From: Flavobacteriia bacterium
GTDB lineage: Bacteria > Bacteroidota > Bacteroidia > Flavobacteriales_D > Crocinitomicaceae
DNA: 58,469 bases
Reading direction: 5' to 3'
NCBI GenBank assembly: GCA_026391005.1
Contig: JAPLEV010000055.1
Coordinates: 1-58,469 of the forward strand
Part shown: one piece after another, positions 7,175 through 15,951 of the stretch
Numbering within the stretch: the first letter of the stretch is position 1
Layout: the number at the start of each line of letters is the position of its first letter
The notes under the pieces: generated by a model
Told to the model about the DNA's origin: nothing
The model's input: only the letters and a program-made list of their open reading frames with translations
Databases searched by the model: none
Program-made: the position numbers and the translations under genes

Positions 7175-8860
7175 TTAAAATGTCGCTTTTACCTTAATGT
7201 CCATTCGTTCTTTGAGAATAGGGTGCTGAAAAATTATTCTTGCAGCATGTAAATGCAATCGATTCTCAATCTTTCCATATAGATCATCGCCTACAATGGG
7301 TGCATTCAGTCCCAAGGTATGAGCGGCATGCACGCGGAGTTGATGTGTTCTTCCAGTTATAGGTTGAAATAATACTCTTGTTCTATCATCTTTTCTTTCA
7401 ATGACTTCCCAATTTGTGTGAGCTGATTTTCCATGTTTAAAACATACTAGTTGGCGAGGTCGATCATCTATATCTAAGCGAAGAGGCAGGCGGATTTCGC
7501 CTTTATCTTGTAAAAGAGTTCCTTCCAAGAGCGCTTCATATTCTTTGTGTATTTTTCTATCAATGAATTGTTTCTGTAAGTCGATGTAAACATCACTTGT
7601 CAAAGCAATTAGCATTAATCCAGAGGTTGACATGTCTAAGCGATGAACGACTAAAGGTCCTGTTGAATTGGGAAATAGGGATCTCATTCTTTCGGCAACA
7701 GAATCTTTAATATGTATGCCTGGTACTGCTAGAAATTCAGCTGGTTTATTAATGACTACGAGGAATTCGTCCTGATAAATAATTTCGATGGATTTTCCTT
7801 CAGCAGGATTTTTAAGCATTGGATTTTCGGCAACCTCTAATCCTTTTAACATATGAGCTAATATTGGTCCACATTTGCCACGGCAAGCCGGATAATATTG
7901 CCCATGCACACGAATGTCAGATTTTGGAGATTGGCCCCACCAGAATTCTGCTATTGTGATGGGGTGTAAGCCATGCAAGTAGGCATATTGCAACAATTTT
8001 GGTGCAGCGCATTCTCCTGCAGCGGCTGGTGGTTTTTGGGTATAGGTATCGGAAAATAATTCCCCAATGTTTTTTTGTTGGCCTAGCTTATTGAGAAAGG
8101 TATAATTATCAAATAATTGCTGTTGTAATTCGGAAGATTGATTTTTTCTCTCAATCTTTAAGGAATTAATTTGATTCAACATGGGAGCAATTACTTCAGA
8201 TAATTTATCCTGTTCCAGCTTCCAATGAGCACGTTGTTTTTTATAATAAGATTGTTCTGAAATACTTTCTTTTCGTAAGGATGCTAAAATGGAATCATGA
8301 TCGAGGCCTTCATTCGTCGATAAGTTTTGTCGTATCGTTTTTCGTGCTGCTTTCGCGGTGCTTATTTTATCTTTTATGCTTGTTAATGCTATATCTGAAT
8401 CGCTTAAAAGTTGCTCTTGTTGCTTTAGAAGTGTTACATAAGTAGCATTCGTTTCTAGTAACTTAATTTTTCGATTGAATTCATTTAACTGTTCAATTTC
8501 TTTTAAGAAAAAACCATCTTCTTCCAACATATCAAAAACAGGAGGGACGAAATGTGGAAGGTGATTTTTTCCTGCTAGTTTTCCTGAAAAAGCGGCAAGG
8601 TATCCCAGTTTCCCTTCTTGATTTTTGACAACTAAAACTCCGAACATTTTACCAATACCCGAATTTTTGGAATCATTATCCATCCCAAAATCATGTTCCC
8701 AATCTTTTTGTTGCAATAGAAATTCTTTTAATTCTTCTGCTGCAAGAAGTCCAAGTTGTGTGGGAGAATAATAGAAGGGGTAGACAAATTTCTCATCAAT
8801 TGGAACACCTTCTAATGGCGACTTGAATTTATTGTAACAAGTGGGAATTATTGGATCCAA
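7175..8860 (-). CDS. RluA family pseudouridine synthase with long N-terminal extension
   Basis: 561 residues. The C-terminal ~215 residues are a pseudouridine synthase: IIYQDEFLVVINKPAEF, catalytic motif VVHRLDMSTSG with the nucleophilic Asp, IHKEYEALLEG, and PITGRTHQLRVH. The first ~340 residues include FGVLVVKNQEGKLGYLAAF and VPPVFDML, then a probable coiled coil (about 115-260), then AGECAAPKLLQYA and CRGKCGPIL with clustered Cys. This long form is known in Bacteroidetes and some gammaproteobacteria, but the extension has no assigned role. The start is taken as TTG at 8860; there is no ATG between it and the upstream stop, and homologues begin close to this point. Target RNA is presumably rRNA. 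Confidence 0.88.
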   Translation of the reverse strand: MDPIIPTCYNKFKSPLEGVPIDEKFVYPFYYSPTQLGLLAAEELKEFLLQQKDWEHDFGMDNDSKNSGIGKMFGVLVVKNQEGKLGYLAAFSGKLAGKNHLPHFVPPVFDMLEEDGFFLKEIEQLNEFNRKIKLLETNATYVTLLKQQEQLLSDSDIALTSIKDKISTAKAARKTIRQNLSTNEGLDHDSILASLRKESISEQSYYKKQRAHWKLEQDKLSEVIAPMLNQINSLKIERKNQSSELQQQLFDNYTFLNKLGQQKNIGELFSDTYTQKPPAAAGECAAPKLLQYAYLHGLHPITIAEFWWGQSPKSDIRVHGQYYPACRGKCGPILAHMLKGLEVAENPMLKNPAEGKSIEIIYQDEFLVVINKPAEFLAVPGIHIKDSVAERMRSLFPNSTGPLVVHRLDMSTSGLMLIALTSDVYIDLQKQFIDRKIHKEYEALLEGTLLQDKGEIRLPLRLDIDDRPRQLVCFKHGKSAHTNWEVIERKDDRTRVLFQPITGRTHQLRVHAAHTLGLNAPIVGDDLYGKIENRLHLHAARIIFQHPILKERMDIKVKATF

Positions 8861-8920
8861 TTTAAAGTAAAGCAGTTAGGTGATAATTAGCAAGTTTAAG
8901 GAATTGTATTGCTTATCTAC

Positions 8921-9748
8921 TTAATTTTCGATGAATTCAATTCGATCCGTTAATAAATTGATTTTCCGGTGACGGTATAACTTTCCGACAGCTTGTTTAA
9001 AGGTTTTTTTACTCATCCCTAATTGTTCTCTAATATCTTCAGGATTTGAACGGTCAGTGAGAAACAACACTTTTTCTTTTCTTAATTTTTCAAGTAAATC
9101 TTCCGTGGCCATGTCGTATTTTTCAAAGGTAGTGGGTTCAAAACGCACATCTAATTTACCATCCTCGCGAACTTTTGTCACATAGCCCTTTGATCGCTCG
9201 CCTCTTTCTAGGGGTTTATTGAAATCTTGGGTATAGATTAGGCCGGAGTATTTATTATTAACAATGACATTTATACCTAATTCTGTTTGTTCGCAAATTA
9301 AAAGATCAACCTCAAGTCCTGTCAATTCTTCATCACAGAAATCAAAGCTCTTTTTTACCTTCATGCTACCGAAAAGTCGGTCTGTTTCATGGTCATATTT
9401 TAAAACAAACAAGTATTTTTCATCGATAAACAACTTATATATTTGTTCACGAAACGGAATAAAAAGATCTTTATCTAAACCCCAATCTGCAAAGGCACCA
9501 AAAGGATTTATTTCAGCGATTCTCAAGTAGGCAAATCCGCCAAGTAATAGGTGAGGGGTTTCAGTAGTGGCTACGATTCTATTTTCCGAATCTTTCATAA
9601 TGAAAACATTGACTTCGCTGTCTATTTGCATTGCGTCTGTCAAGTATTTTTTGGGTAGCAAAACTTCATTGCCTTGAATGTCTTCTAAAAAGGCACCAAC
9701 TAATGTCAATCGATTGATTGTAAGTTTATTAAATATTCCTAATTGCAT
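8921..9748 (-). CDS. CvfB-like S1 RNA-binding protein
   Basis: 275 residues with the layout of the CvfB/YitL family: an N-terminal S1-like domain (LTLVGAFLEDIQGNEVLLPKKYL), a second one with FAYLRIAEINPFGAFADWGLDKDLFIPF, a third beginning ELGINVIVNNKYSGLIY, and a C-terminal winged helix (LGMSKKTFKQAVGKLYRHRKI). In Staphylococcus, CvfB affects virulence gene expression; in Bacteroidetes it is probably a general RNA-binding regulator (inference). The start overlaps the end of the preceding exported-protein gene by 20 bp, implying coupled translation. Confidence 0.85.
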   Translation of the reverse strand: MQLGIFNKLTINRLTLVGAFLEDIQGNEVLLPKKYLTDAMQIDSEVNVFIMKDSENRIVATTETPHLLLGGFAYLRIAEINPFGAFADWGLDKDLFIPFREQIYKLFIDEKYLFVLKYDHETDRLFGSMKVKKSFDFCDEELTGLEVDLLICEQTELGINVIVNNKYSGLIYTQDFNKPLERGERSKGYVTKVREDGKLDVRFEPTTFEKYDMATEDLLEKLRKEKVLFLTDRSNPEDIREQLGMSKKTFKQAVGKLYRHRKINLLTDRIEFIEN

Positions 9749-10850
9749 CTATGATTTGGGTAAATTTCGTTTTTTTTCTTTTGTATTTTCCCGTCGTTAC
9801 TGATAATCCGTTTGGATCTCTACGGTCGCGTCTATATCGCTTTTTTTTAGGTTCTGTTATATTTTCTTCTTGATTTAATGATTCACTTTCTGGTGTTCTT
9901 GCGACATGTCCAATATCATTTTGTTTATTTGGATCTGCAGGATTTACCCAATTATCATTCAATTTTTCTTCTCTAAGTTTACCTGTTTTTTCATTTAAGA
10001 CATAAACGGTTTTACTTTTTTTCTCATCCTCTTTATTGATTGCAATCACATCCTCTTTCAACAACCATTTATCCTCCTCCCAAATTAATGCATCATAGGA
10101 GAAGTCAGGCACATAAAAAGCGTAAACACCTTTAAGAGATGGCGCCTCAGGTGAAAGGTGATCAAAAACAATTCTATTTAATGGTTCATCATATTTTAGT
10201 GACATACTGGATTTATCAGAATATTCAAAGACCATTCGTTTGGCGAAAGAATTTTTTTGTTTAAAAAGCGGACTTCCTAGTTTAACGGAATTACCAGCAA
10301 AGGTTAAAACATCTATGATTTTAAAATTGCTATCTGTGGTTCCACCATCCCATCCCAGGAGGGTATATTCTGTTTTTCCATTATATTCGATTGGCACTAT
10401 TTTATAATAAAGCGCACCATACCAATTTTTGGCATCTATTACTCCTTCAGGTTTAGCTGTGTAGGGATCTAATTTGTCGACTAACTCTGTTATTTTAACT
10501 TCTTCTTTATTCTCATCCCAACGCATAACATATGCGCAATAGGCGTATGACATATCGGAGTATTCTAAATTCCAATTTAAAATACGAACTAATTTATCGG
10601 GACTATCCAATAGAGCAACTGTTTTTAATTTTGTGATTGGATAAGTAAATGCTCCTTCTAATTTCAGAAAACTTAACATTTCAAGCTTAAAAATAGTATT
10701 GAGAGAATCTACCTCTTCGTCGTTCTTTGCATTTCTTAAGTTTTCTAATTTTTGATTTAGAAGCGTTTCCCTCTCCGCCAAATCGATTTGAGAAAATCCG
10801 CTATTGAGGGCATTAAAAAATAAGAAACTTAAAAGAATTTTTTTTCTCAT
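9729..10850 (-). CDS. Exported protein of unknown function, basic C-terminal tail
   Basis: 373 residues starting with a signal peptide (MRKKILLSFLFFNALNSGFSQ; cleavage after the Gln-containing end is likely). The body has LDSPDKLVRILNWNLEY, NWYGALYYKIVP and YTLLGWDGGTTDSNFKIID, which I recall as conserved in uncharacterised Bacteroidetes exported proteins. The last ~45 residues are very rich in Lys and Arg (KKKRYRRDRRD, KYKRKKTKF), which is odd for an exported protein and suggests a charged surface or nucleic acid or glycan contact. Overlap with the CvfB-like gene indicates an operon. Function unknown. Confidence 0.75.
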   Translation of the reverse strand: MRKKILLSFLFFNALNSGFSQIDLAERETLLNQKLENLRNAKNDEEVDSLNTIFKLEMLSFLKLEGAFTYPITKLKTVALLDSPDKLVRILNWNLEYSDMSYAYCAYVMRWDENKEEVKITELVDKLDPYTAKPEGVIDAKNWYGALYYKIVPIEYNGKTEYTLLGWDGGTTDSNFKIIDVLTFAGNSVKLGSPLFKQKNSFAKRMVFEYSDKSSMSLKYDEPLNRIVFDHLSPEAPSLKGVYAFYVPDFSYDALIWEEDKWLLKEDVIAINKEDEKKSKTVYVLNEKTGKLREEKLNDNWVNPADPNKQNDIGHVARTPESESLNQEENITEPKKKRYRRDRRDPNGLSVTTGKYKRKKTKFTQIIDAIRNI

Positions 10851-10887
10851 GAATTCAAAAACGAAATTATATAGCTTAAGTTACGAA

Positions 10888-11532
10888 TCAAAGATCTTTT
10901 AATTCGGCAATAGTTTGGGTAGGATTAGGTGAATTGAAAACAAAACTTCCGGCAACAAGTGCATCGGCTCCTGCATCAGAAAGTTGTCTTCCTGTTTCAA
11001 GATTTACTCCGCCATCAATTTCGATCAAAACATTAGAATTACTTATGCTGATTAAATCTTTCAATTTCTTCACTTTATCAATGGTTGAAGGGATAAATGA
11101 TTGTCCACCAAAACCGGGATTTACCGACATCAAAAGAACCAAATCGAGCGATGGTAAAATTTCTTCTAATACATTAACTGGCGTGTGCGGATTCAATGCA
11201 ACACCAGCTTTCATACCAAGCTCTTTTATTTTAGCAATTGTTCGATTCAGGTGAGTGCATGCCTCATAGTGAACGGTAAGGTAATCGGCCCCAGAATTCT
11301 TAAAAGCTTCCAAATAATTGTCAGGATTAGCAATCATTAAATGCACATCCAATACTTTTTTACTTGACTTTCTGACAGCTTCAAGAACTGGAAAACCAAA
11401 TGATATATTCGGGACAAAGACTCCGTCCATTACATCGATATGCAGCCAATCTGCTTTTGAAGCATCGAGCATTTTTGTATCACGTTCGATATTACCAAAA
11501 TCACACGATAGAATTGATGGTGAAATAATCAT
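10888..11532 (-). CDS. rpe: Ribulose-phosphate 3-epimerase
   Basis: Interconverts ribulose 5-phosphate and xylulose 5-phosphate in the pentose phosphate pathway. 214 residues, TIM barrel. Diagnostic motifs: SPSILSCDFGNIERD at the N terminus, DWLHIDVMDGVFVPNISFG, DVHLMIANPD, VLLMSVNPGFGGQSF, IEIDGGVN and ADALVAGSFVF. The two catalytic Asp (in HIDVMDG and IDGGV) and metal-binding His are all present. It begins 14 bp after the L,D-transpeptidase gene on the same strand. Confidence 0.96.
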   Translation of the reverse strand: MIISPSILSCDFGNIERDTKMLDASKADWLHIDVMDGVFVPNISFGFPVLEAVRKSSKKVLDVHLMIANPDNYLEAFKNSGADYLTVHYEACTHLNRTIAKIKELGMKAGVALNPHTPVNVLEEILPSLDLVLLMSVNPGFGGQSFIPSTIDKVKKLKDLISISNSNVLIEIDGGVNLETGRQLSDAGADALVAGSFVFNSPNPTQTIAELKDL

Positions 11533-11546
11533 TACACTATTTTTTT

Positions 11547-13145
11547 TTACGAATTTACGGGATATTTTGATGCTGTCTTCAGTAAGTTCAAATATTCATC
11601 GTCTCTTTTATAGATATCAAGGTGAAAAACTAGCTTGTTTCTATCAGCCACTACTGATTGATAGTATACAAAAATAGGTATCGAAACTTTTAAAAAGATA
11701 CTTCGATTTAATTGTTTAAACATTACAGTGTCGAGGGAGTCGCTTGTAAATTTAGTTGGCTTATTGTCAACAATATCATTTTCAAGCATTATTCGAGCTA
11801 ATTCTATAGGATTTTCGCAGCGCATACATCCATGAGAAAAATTACGTACCGATCGATTAAATAAACTTTTAGAGGGGGTATCGTGAACATATACGCTAAA
11901 AATGTTTGCAAATTCAAATTTCATTATGCCTAAACTATTATATACGCCGGGTTGTTGGATTAAGCTATATGGAAAAGAAGTCATTTTTTTCCAATTTACG
12001 GTCGCTGGATTAATTTCTACGGCATTCTTATAAATCTTGAAATGATTTTTAGCGAGGTAAGTAATATTTTTTTTAATGGCAGGCAAAGCTTCATCCTTGC
12101 ATATAGAATAAGGGACTTTCCAATAAGGAAAAGCAACAATTCTATTTATTTTAGAAGTCAACTCGGGTGTTTGGTTAGTTGTTTTTCCAACTACGATTCG
12201 ATGAACACTTTTCAGGCTATCATTAGCATAAAAATATAATTTATATTCAGGGATATTAATTCGCACATACTTTGCTTGGTGTATTTTTGATTGCCTTATC
12301 TTATCAAGACTAATTGCCGCTCGCAATAATTTATTGCTGCTACTTTCATTTAATGCCAAAATTGTATTTGTGTTTATTTTTTCTTCTTCGGCAAGTCCAT
12401 TATCTTTTTGGAATTGATGTAGTGCCTTAATTACATTTTCAATTGAGCTAGTATTTTTCTGTAGATACCCTTTTTTAATCAAAACGGTACAAATTCTGGA
12501 ATTAGCAGTTATCGTTTCTTTTTCAATTTCTTTCAAATTAAATGAGTTAGTATCTGCAGGATATTTGTAGAAAAAATCATAAAGATGACTAGCTAAAAAG
12601 CGATAATTAGTATCTGCAGGGCCTTGTTTTAAGAATAATTGACTAAGTGAAATTGTATCTAATTGCTTCAGATTTTGAATGAATTCAGCTGGAGTTATTA
12701 GCTTGTTCGGCATATACTTTTTTTCTTTAAAATTAATAATGCCATTATTTAAATCGTGCAGAATTCTTGAGGTGTTTAGACATAAGTATATCTCTGCTAA
12801 AAGAGGATGTGGGTTTTTATTATAATTGATTTTTAATCGATTTTGAGGGATGCCAAAAGCTAGATTGTTTTTCAGTATTTCGATATTTGATTTGCCATTG
12901 ACTGACAAACTACTGTCATTACAAAAAAATGGTTTATCATTATTTATTTTGTATAAATCCTTAAGCCAATCAACTTCATCTTTTTGAAAGCCATATTGAT
13001 TTAAATAATCGTTTTTAAAAATGAGTGCAATTTTTTTATCATTAGATAAATTTTTATCGTTCAAAAATTCGTAAGAAACCTTTGGTTTATTATTACATCC
13101 AAATAAAATAGATGCTAAAACTATAAAAAGTAATTTCTTAAGCAT
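11547..13145 (-). CDS. L,D-transpeptidase (YcbB-like) lipoprotein
   Basis: 532 residues. The N terminus MLKKLLFIVLASILFGC ends in a lipobox, so the protein is probably membrane-anchored in the periplasm. A YcbB-type scaffold is followed by a peptidoglycan-binding-like stretch (about residues 225-265, ending INTNTILALN) and a YkuD domain. The catalytic centre is YVHDTPSKSLF with FSHGCMRCENP, where His and Cys are in the right order (Cys near residue 442). It would make 3-3 crosslinks or attach proteins to peptidoglycan. Longer than minimal YkuD enzymes, as usual for this subfamily. Confidence 0.9.
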   Translation of the reverse strand: MLKKLLFIVLASILFGCNNKPKVSYEFLNDKNLSNDKKIALIFKNDYLNQYGFQKDEVDWLKDLYKINNDKPFFCNDSSLSVNGKSNIEILKNNLAFGIPQNRLKINYNKNPHPLLAEIYLCLNTSRILHDLNNGIINFKEKKYMPNKLITPAEFIQNLKQLDTISLSQLFLKQGPADTNYRFLASHLYDFFYKYPADTNSFNLKEIEKETITANSRICTVLIKKGYLQKNTSSIENVIKALHQFQKDNGLAEEEKINTNTILALNESSSNKLLRAAISLDKIRQSKIHQAKYVRINIPEYKLYFYANDSLKSVHRIVVGKTTNQTPELTSKINRIVAFPYWKVPYSICKDEALPAIKKNITYLAKNHFKIYKNAVEINPATVNWKKMTSFPYSLIQQPGVYNSLGIMKFEFANIFSVYVHDTPSKSLFNRSVRNFSHGCMRCENPIELARIMLENDIVDNKPTKFTSDSLDTVMFKQLNRSIFLKVSIPIFVYYQSVVADRNKLVFHLDIYKRDDEYLNLLKTASKYPVNS

Positions 13146-13202
13146 TTTACTCGTTAATTAGAATTAAATTTACGATTATTTTTCAATTATAATCTATTTA
13201 AG

Positions 13203-13817
13203 GTGCTTGATTTAGTAGTTATCATCATTAGTGCTACTGTTGTTATTTCTTCGAATGTTTTTAAAGATAATTCATTGAGAAATAAACTGTTGTTATCACC
13301 TTATTTAATTAAGCATGAAAATCAATGGTATCGTTTATTTTCCCATAGTTGGATTCATGCAGACTGGCAACACTTACTTTTTAACATGTTGTCGCTCTAT
13401 TTTTTGGGCGATTTACTTTTAAAACAGTGGATTATTGAATTTGGTTCTATTAAGGGAATGGGTCTTTTTGCATTGCTCTATCTTATTGGTGGCATTGCGG
13501 CTACTTTGCTTCCTTATTTAAAAAATCAAGACAACTCTTCATACAATGCACTAGGTGCCTCAGGAGCAGTATCCGCTGTTATTTTTGCGGCAATTTTATG
13601 GAATCCAACTATGAAGTTAGGTTTGCTTTTTATCCCTTTCCCAATTCCTGCTTATATTTTTGGCCCCTTATATTTATTAATAGAGTATTTTGCTATGCGA
13701 AATATAAAATCAGGTATTGCCCATGACGCGCATCTCGGAGGAGCAATATTTGGTATTTTGTTTGTTTTATTTATAAATTTGGAAAAAGGAAAAGAATTTT
13801 TGCACTTATTTTTTTAA
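13203..13817 (+). CDS. Rhomboid family intramembrane serine protease
   Basis: 204 residues with about six hydrophobic segments. Features in order: FSHSWIHADWQHLLFNML (conserved His and Asn), ALGASGAVSAV with the catalytic Ser in GASG, and HDAHLGGAIFG carrying the partner His. The start is GTG at 13203; no ATG exists between it and the upstream in-frame stop. It lies 3 bp before the aminotransferase gene and is probably co-transcribed. Its substrates are unknown. Divergent from the L,D-transpeptidase gene, with a 57-bp shared upstream region. Confidence 0.9.
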   Translation: MLDLVVIIISATVVISSNVFKDNSLRNKLLLSPYLIKHENQWYRLFSHSWIHADWQHLLFNMLSLYFLGDLLLKQWIIEFGSIKGMGLFALLYLIGGIAATLLPYLKNQDNSSYNALGASGAVSAVIFAAILWNPTMKLGLLFIPFPIPAYIFGPLYLLIEYFAMRNIKSGIAHDAHLGGAIFGILFVLFINLEKGKEFLHLFF

Positions 13818-13820
13818 AGT

Positions 13821-14678
13821 ATGGTTCTATATATTAATAATAACGGCAAGATTTTACCAAATGATGCGCCAACTATCTACCCCGGAAATCGCGGGCATTT
13901 ATATGGCGATGGTGTATTTGAAAGTATTCGTATAATGGCGGGCAAGCCGATTAATACAATTAATCATATTACTCGAATGATAGAAGGAGCGCATGTTTTA
14001 AAAATGAAAACACCCGAGTACTTTAATACTGATTTTTTTGAGGATAAAATAATAGAGCTTTTAGAAAAATCTGATATTAGAAATGGAGGCAGATGTCGTA
14101 TGTCTCTCGATCGAACAACTGGTGGCGCCTACCTTCCTGAATCAAATGAATGTACTTTTTACATCGAGGTTTATCCATATACTGTTTCACATTACGAGTT
14201 AAATGCAAAGGGACTTGAGATCGATATTTATCGCGATATAAAACTGGTCAAAAATTTTCTTTCGAAGTTTAAGACTAAAGCTGGCATTCCCTATGTAATG
14301 GCTTCTATATCAGCAAACGAGCAAGGTTTAGATGATTTGTTATTAACCAATGAAAAAGGCAATATACTCGAATCGGGTAGCTTCAATGTATTTATTGTAA
14401 GTAATGGGGTTTTGTATACACCGGGATTAGAGGAAGGGTGTATTGCTGGAACCATGCGTATGCAAATTATAAACTTAGCGATTAAGAATAATATTAAAGT
14501 ATACGAATGTTCTATTCTTCCTCAGAATTTACTATCGGCAGATGAAGTTTTCTTTACAAATGCAATTCGTGGTATAAATTGGGTAGGAGGGTACCGTACA
14601 AAACGTTATCAAAATAATATGTCGCGACGCCTTGTGGTGTTATTAAATGCTTATTGGGAAAATGAATTAGGTATTTAA
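13821..14678 (+). CDS. Class IV PLP-dependent aminotransferase
   Basis: 285 residues of the branched-chain aminotransferase / D-amino acid aminotransferase / aminodeoxychorismate lyase fold. Seen: NRGHLYGDGVFESIRI near the N terminus, the catalytic-Lys region LSKFKTKAGIPYVMAS, ILESGSFNVFIV with the PLP-contacting Glu, and EEGCIAGTMR. The exact reaction cannot be fixed from motifs; ilvE or pabC activity are both possible, and the 285-aa length is more like pabC or dat than typical IlvE. The gene follows the rhomboid gene by 3 bp and ends one base before the convergent kdsC stop. Confidence 0.82.
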   Translation: MVLYINNNGKILPNDAPTIYPGNRGHLYGDGVFESIRIMAGKPINTINHITRMIEGAHVLKMKTPEYFNTDFFEDKIIELLEKSDIRNGGRCRMSLDRTTGGAYLPESNECTFYIEVYPYTVSHYELNAKGLEIDIYRDIKLVKNFLSKFKTKAGIPYVMASISANEQGLDDLLLTNEKGNILESGSFNVFIVSNGVLYTPGLEEGCIAGTMRMQIINLAIKNNIKVYECSILPQNLLSADEVFFTNAIRGINWVGGYRTKRYQNNMSRRLVVLLNAYWENELGI

Positions 14679-15200
14679 TTACCATTCAAATGCACCCTCT
14701 AACATCCATTTTTCTTGAGCGCGCAAGGTTTGTTCAATAACATCTCTTACGCAACCTCGTCCGCCTTCATTTGGCGATTCGTACATACAGAGCATTCTGA
14801 CATCAATAGACGCGTCTTTTGGACAAGTCGAAACGCCAACAATAGATAATACGGGTATGTCTGGTATATCGTCACCCATATACAAGATGTTTTCTTCCGA
14901 TAAATCATACTCTTTTTTTAATTCCTCAAAAACCATTAATTTGGATTTACTGCTAAGGCAAACTTTAATTGCACCTAAATTTTCGAGGGTTAATTTCATC
15001 TCCTCTGACGAACCACCGCTAATAAAAAATACCTTATAGCCAATTTTTGCGGCATATTGTAAAGCATATGAGTCTTTTGCATTTATTGTCCGCAGGTAGC
15101 TTCCATTATCCAAAATGACGTTGCCATTAGTTAGTACACCATCTATGTCAAAGATGAATGTTGTTACCTGATTTAATTTAATCTTATAATTTATGGCCAT
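14679..15200 (-). CDS. kdsC: 3-deoxy-D-manno-octulosonate 8-phosphate phosphatase (KdsC-type HAD)
   Basis: 173 residues with no cap domain, typical of tetrameric KdsC. HAD motifs: FIFDIDGVLTNG (nucleophile and acid Asp), FISGGSSEE, and YMGDDIPDIPVL; SPNEGGRGCVRDVIEQ is the conserved end. It removes phosphate from Kdo 8-phosphate for lipopolysaccharide core synthesis. The start overlaps the DUF2520 gene end by 17 bp, so the two are coupled, in a run secA-DUF2520-kdsC. Confidence 0.92.
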   Translation of the reverse strand: MAINYKIKLNQVTTFIFDIDGVLTNGNVILDNGSYLRTINAKDSYALQYAAKIGYKVFFISGGSSEEMKLTLENLGAIKVCLSSKSKLMVFEELKKEYDLSEENILYMGDDIPDIPVLSIVGVSTCPKDASIDVRMLCMYESPNEGGRGCVRDVIEQTLRAQEKWMLEGAFEW

Positions 15201-15951
15201 ACTTTAATAATATACTTTCTGTAATTTGATGATAAATGGTTTTTGAATCTCCTTTCAGCATTGAAAGGTGTTCGTTTATAATGTTCTTGTCGTTGCGTCT
15301 TGCAGGTCCGCTTTGTTGGAGATTGGGATCATTAGTTTGAATATTATTAAATGTTTTATCGATTAATGGCTTAAATAAAGAATAATCAATTGCTCTTTCT
15401 GTTGCCTCCTTATGTCCAAGAGAAGCGATGTGATTTATAAAATTATTTAAAAAAACAGCACACAAATGAATGTTTTTTCGTTCGTCGGAACTTGTAAACT
15501 TATAACTTAGATTTAAAGTATCACAAAGATTAATGCAGAATTCACGCATTTTTACATCATGAGTTTCTAGTAATATTGGTCCATTAAACGATTCTTTATA
15601 ATTTGTTTTTGAAAAAGTTTGCAGGGGATAAAATACACCACAATTTTGTTGGGGTAGTTTGGATAGATTAACCGATCCAGATGTATAAAGTAGTAGGGAG
15701 GATGAAGGCAATTGGGATGCAACCGCTTGAATTTGATCATCTTGTACAGCAATGAATATTACTTGCGCGTTAATTGTTTGAATTGTTGATTCAAAACTAG
15801 CATTTGCTAAATCAGCTAATTCCTTTCCTGTGTTTGGATTCCGGCTATAAATTTGCTTGACTTTTAATCCTTTTTCCATTAATTTAAAAGCAAGGAAATG
15901 AGCTACATTTCCAGAACCTATAATGGCATAATCAAAATTGGGAAAAGGCAT
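15184..15951 (-). CDS. Rossmann-like / DUF2520 protein
   Basis: 255 residues. The N terminus FDYAIIGSGNVAHFLAF is a GxGxxA-like dinucleotide-binding turn, followed by QVIFIAVQDDQI. The second half has FYPLQTFSK, HLCAVFLNNFINH and NDPNLQQSGPARRND, the signature of the DUF2520 C-terminal domain. These proteins resemble F420-dependent or ketol-type reductases, but no reaction is known. Its start overlaps the secA stop (TAATG) and its end overlaps kdsC, a linkage common in Bacteroidetes as I recall. Likely cytoplasmic NAD(P)-dependent enzyme. Confidence 0.85.
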   Translation of the reverse strand: MPFPNFDYAIIGSGNVAHFLAFKLMEKGLKVKQIYSRNPNTGKELADLANASFESTIQTINAQVIFIAVQDDQIQAVASQLPSSSLLLYTSGSVNLSKLPQQNCGVFYPLQTFSKTNYKESFNGPILLETHDVKMREFCINLCDTLNLSYKFTSSDERKNIHLCAVFLNNFINHIASLGHKEATERAIDYSLFKPLIDKTFNNIQTNDPNLQQSGPARRNDKNIINEHLSMLKGDSKTIYHQITESILLKYGHKL

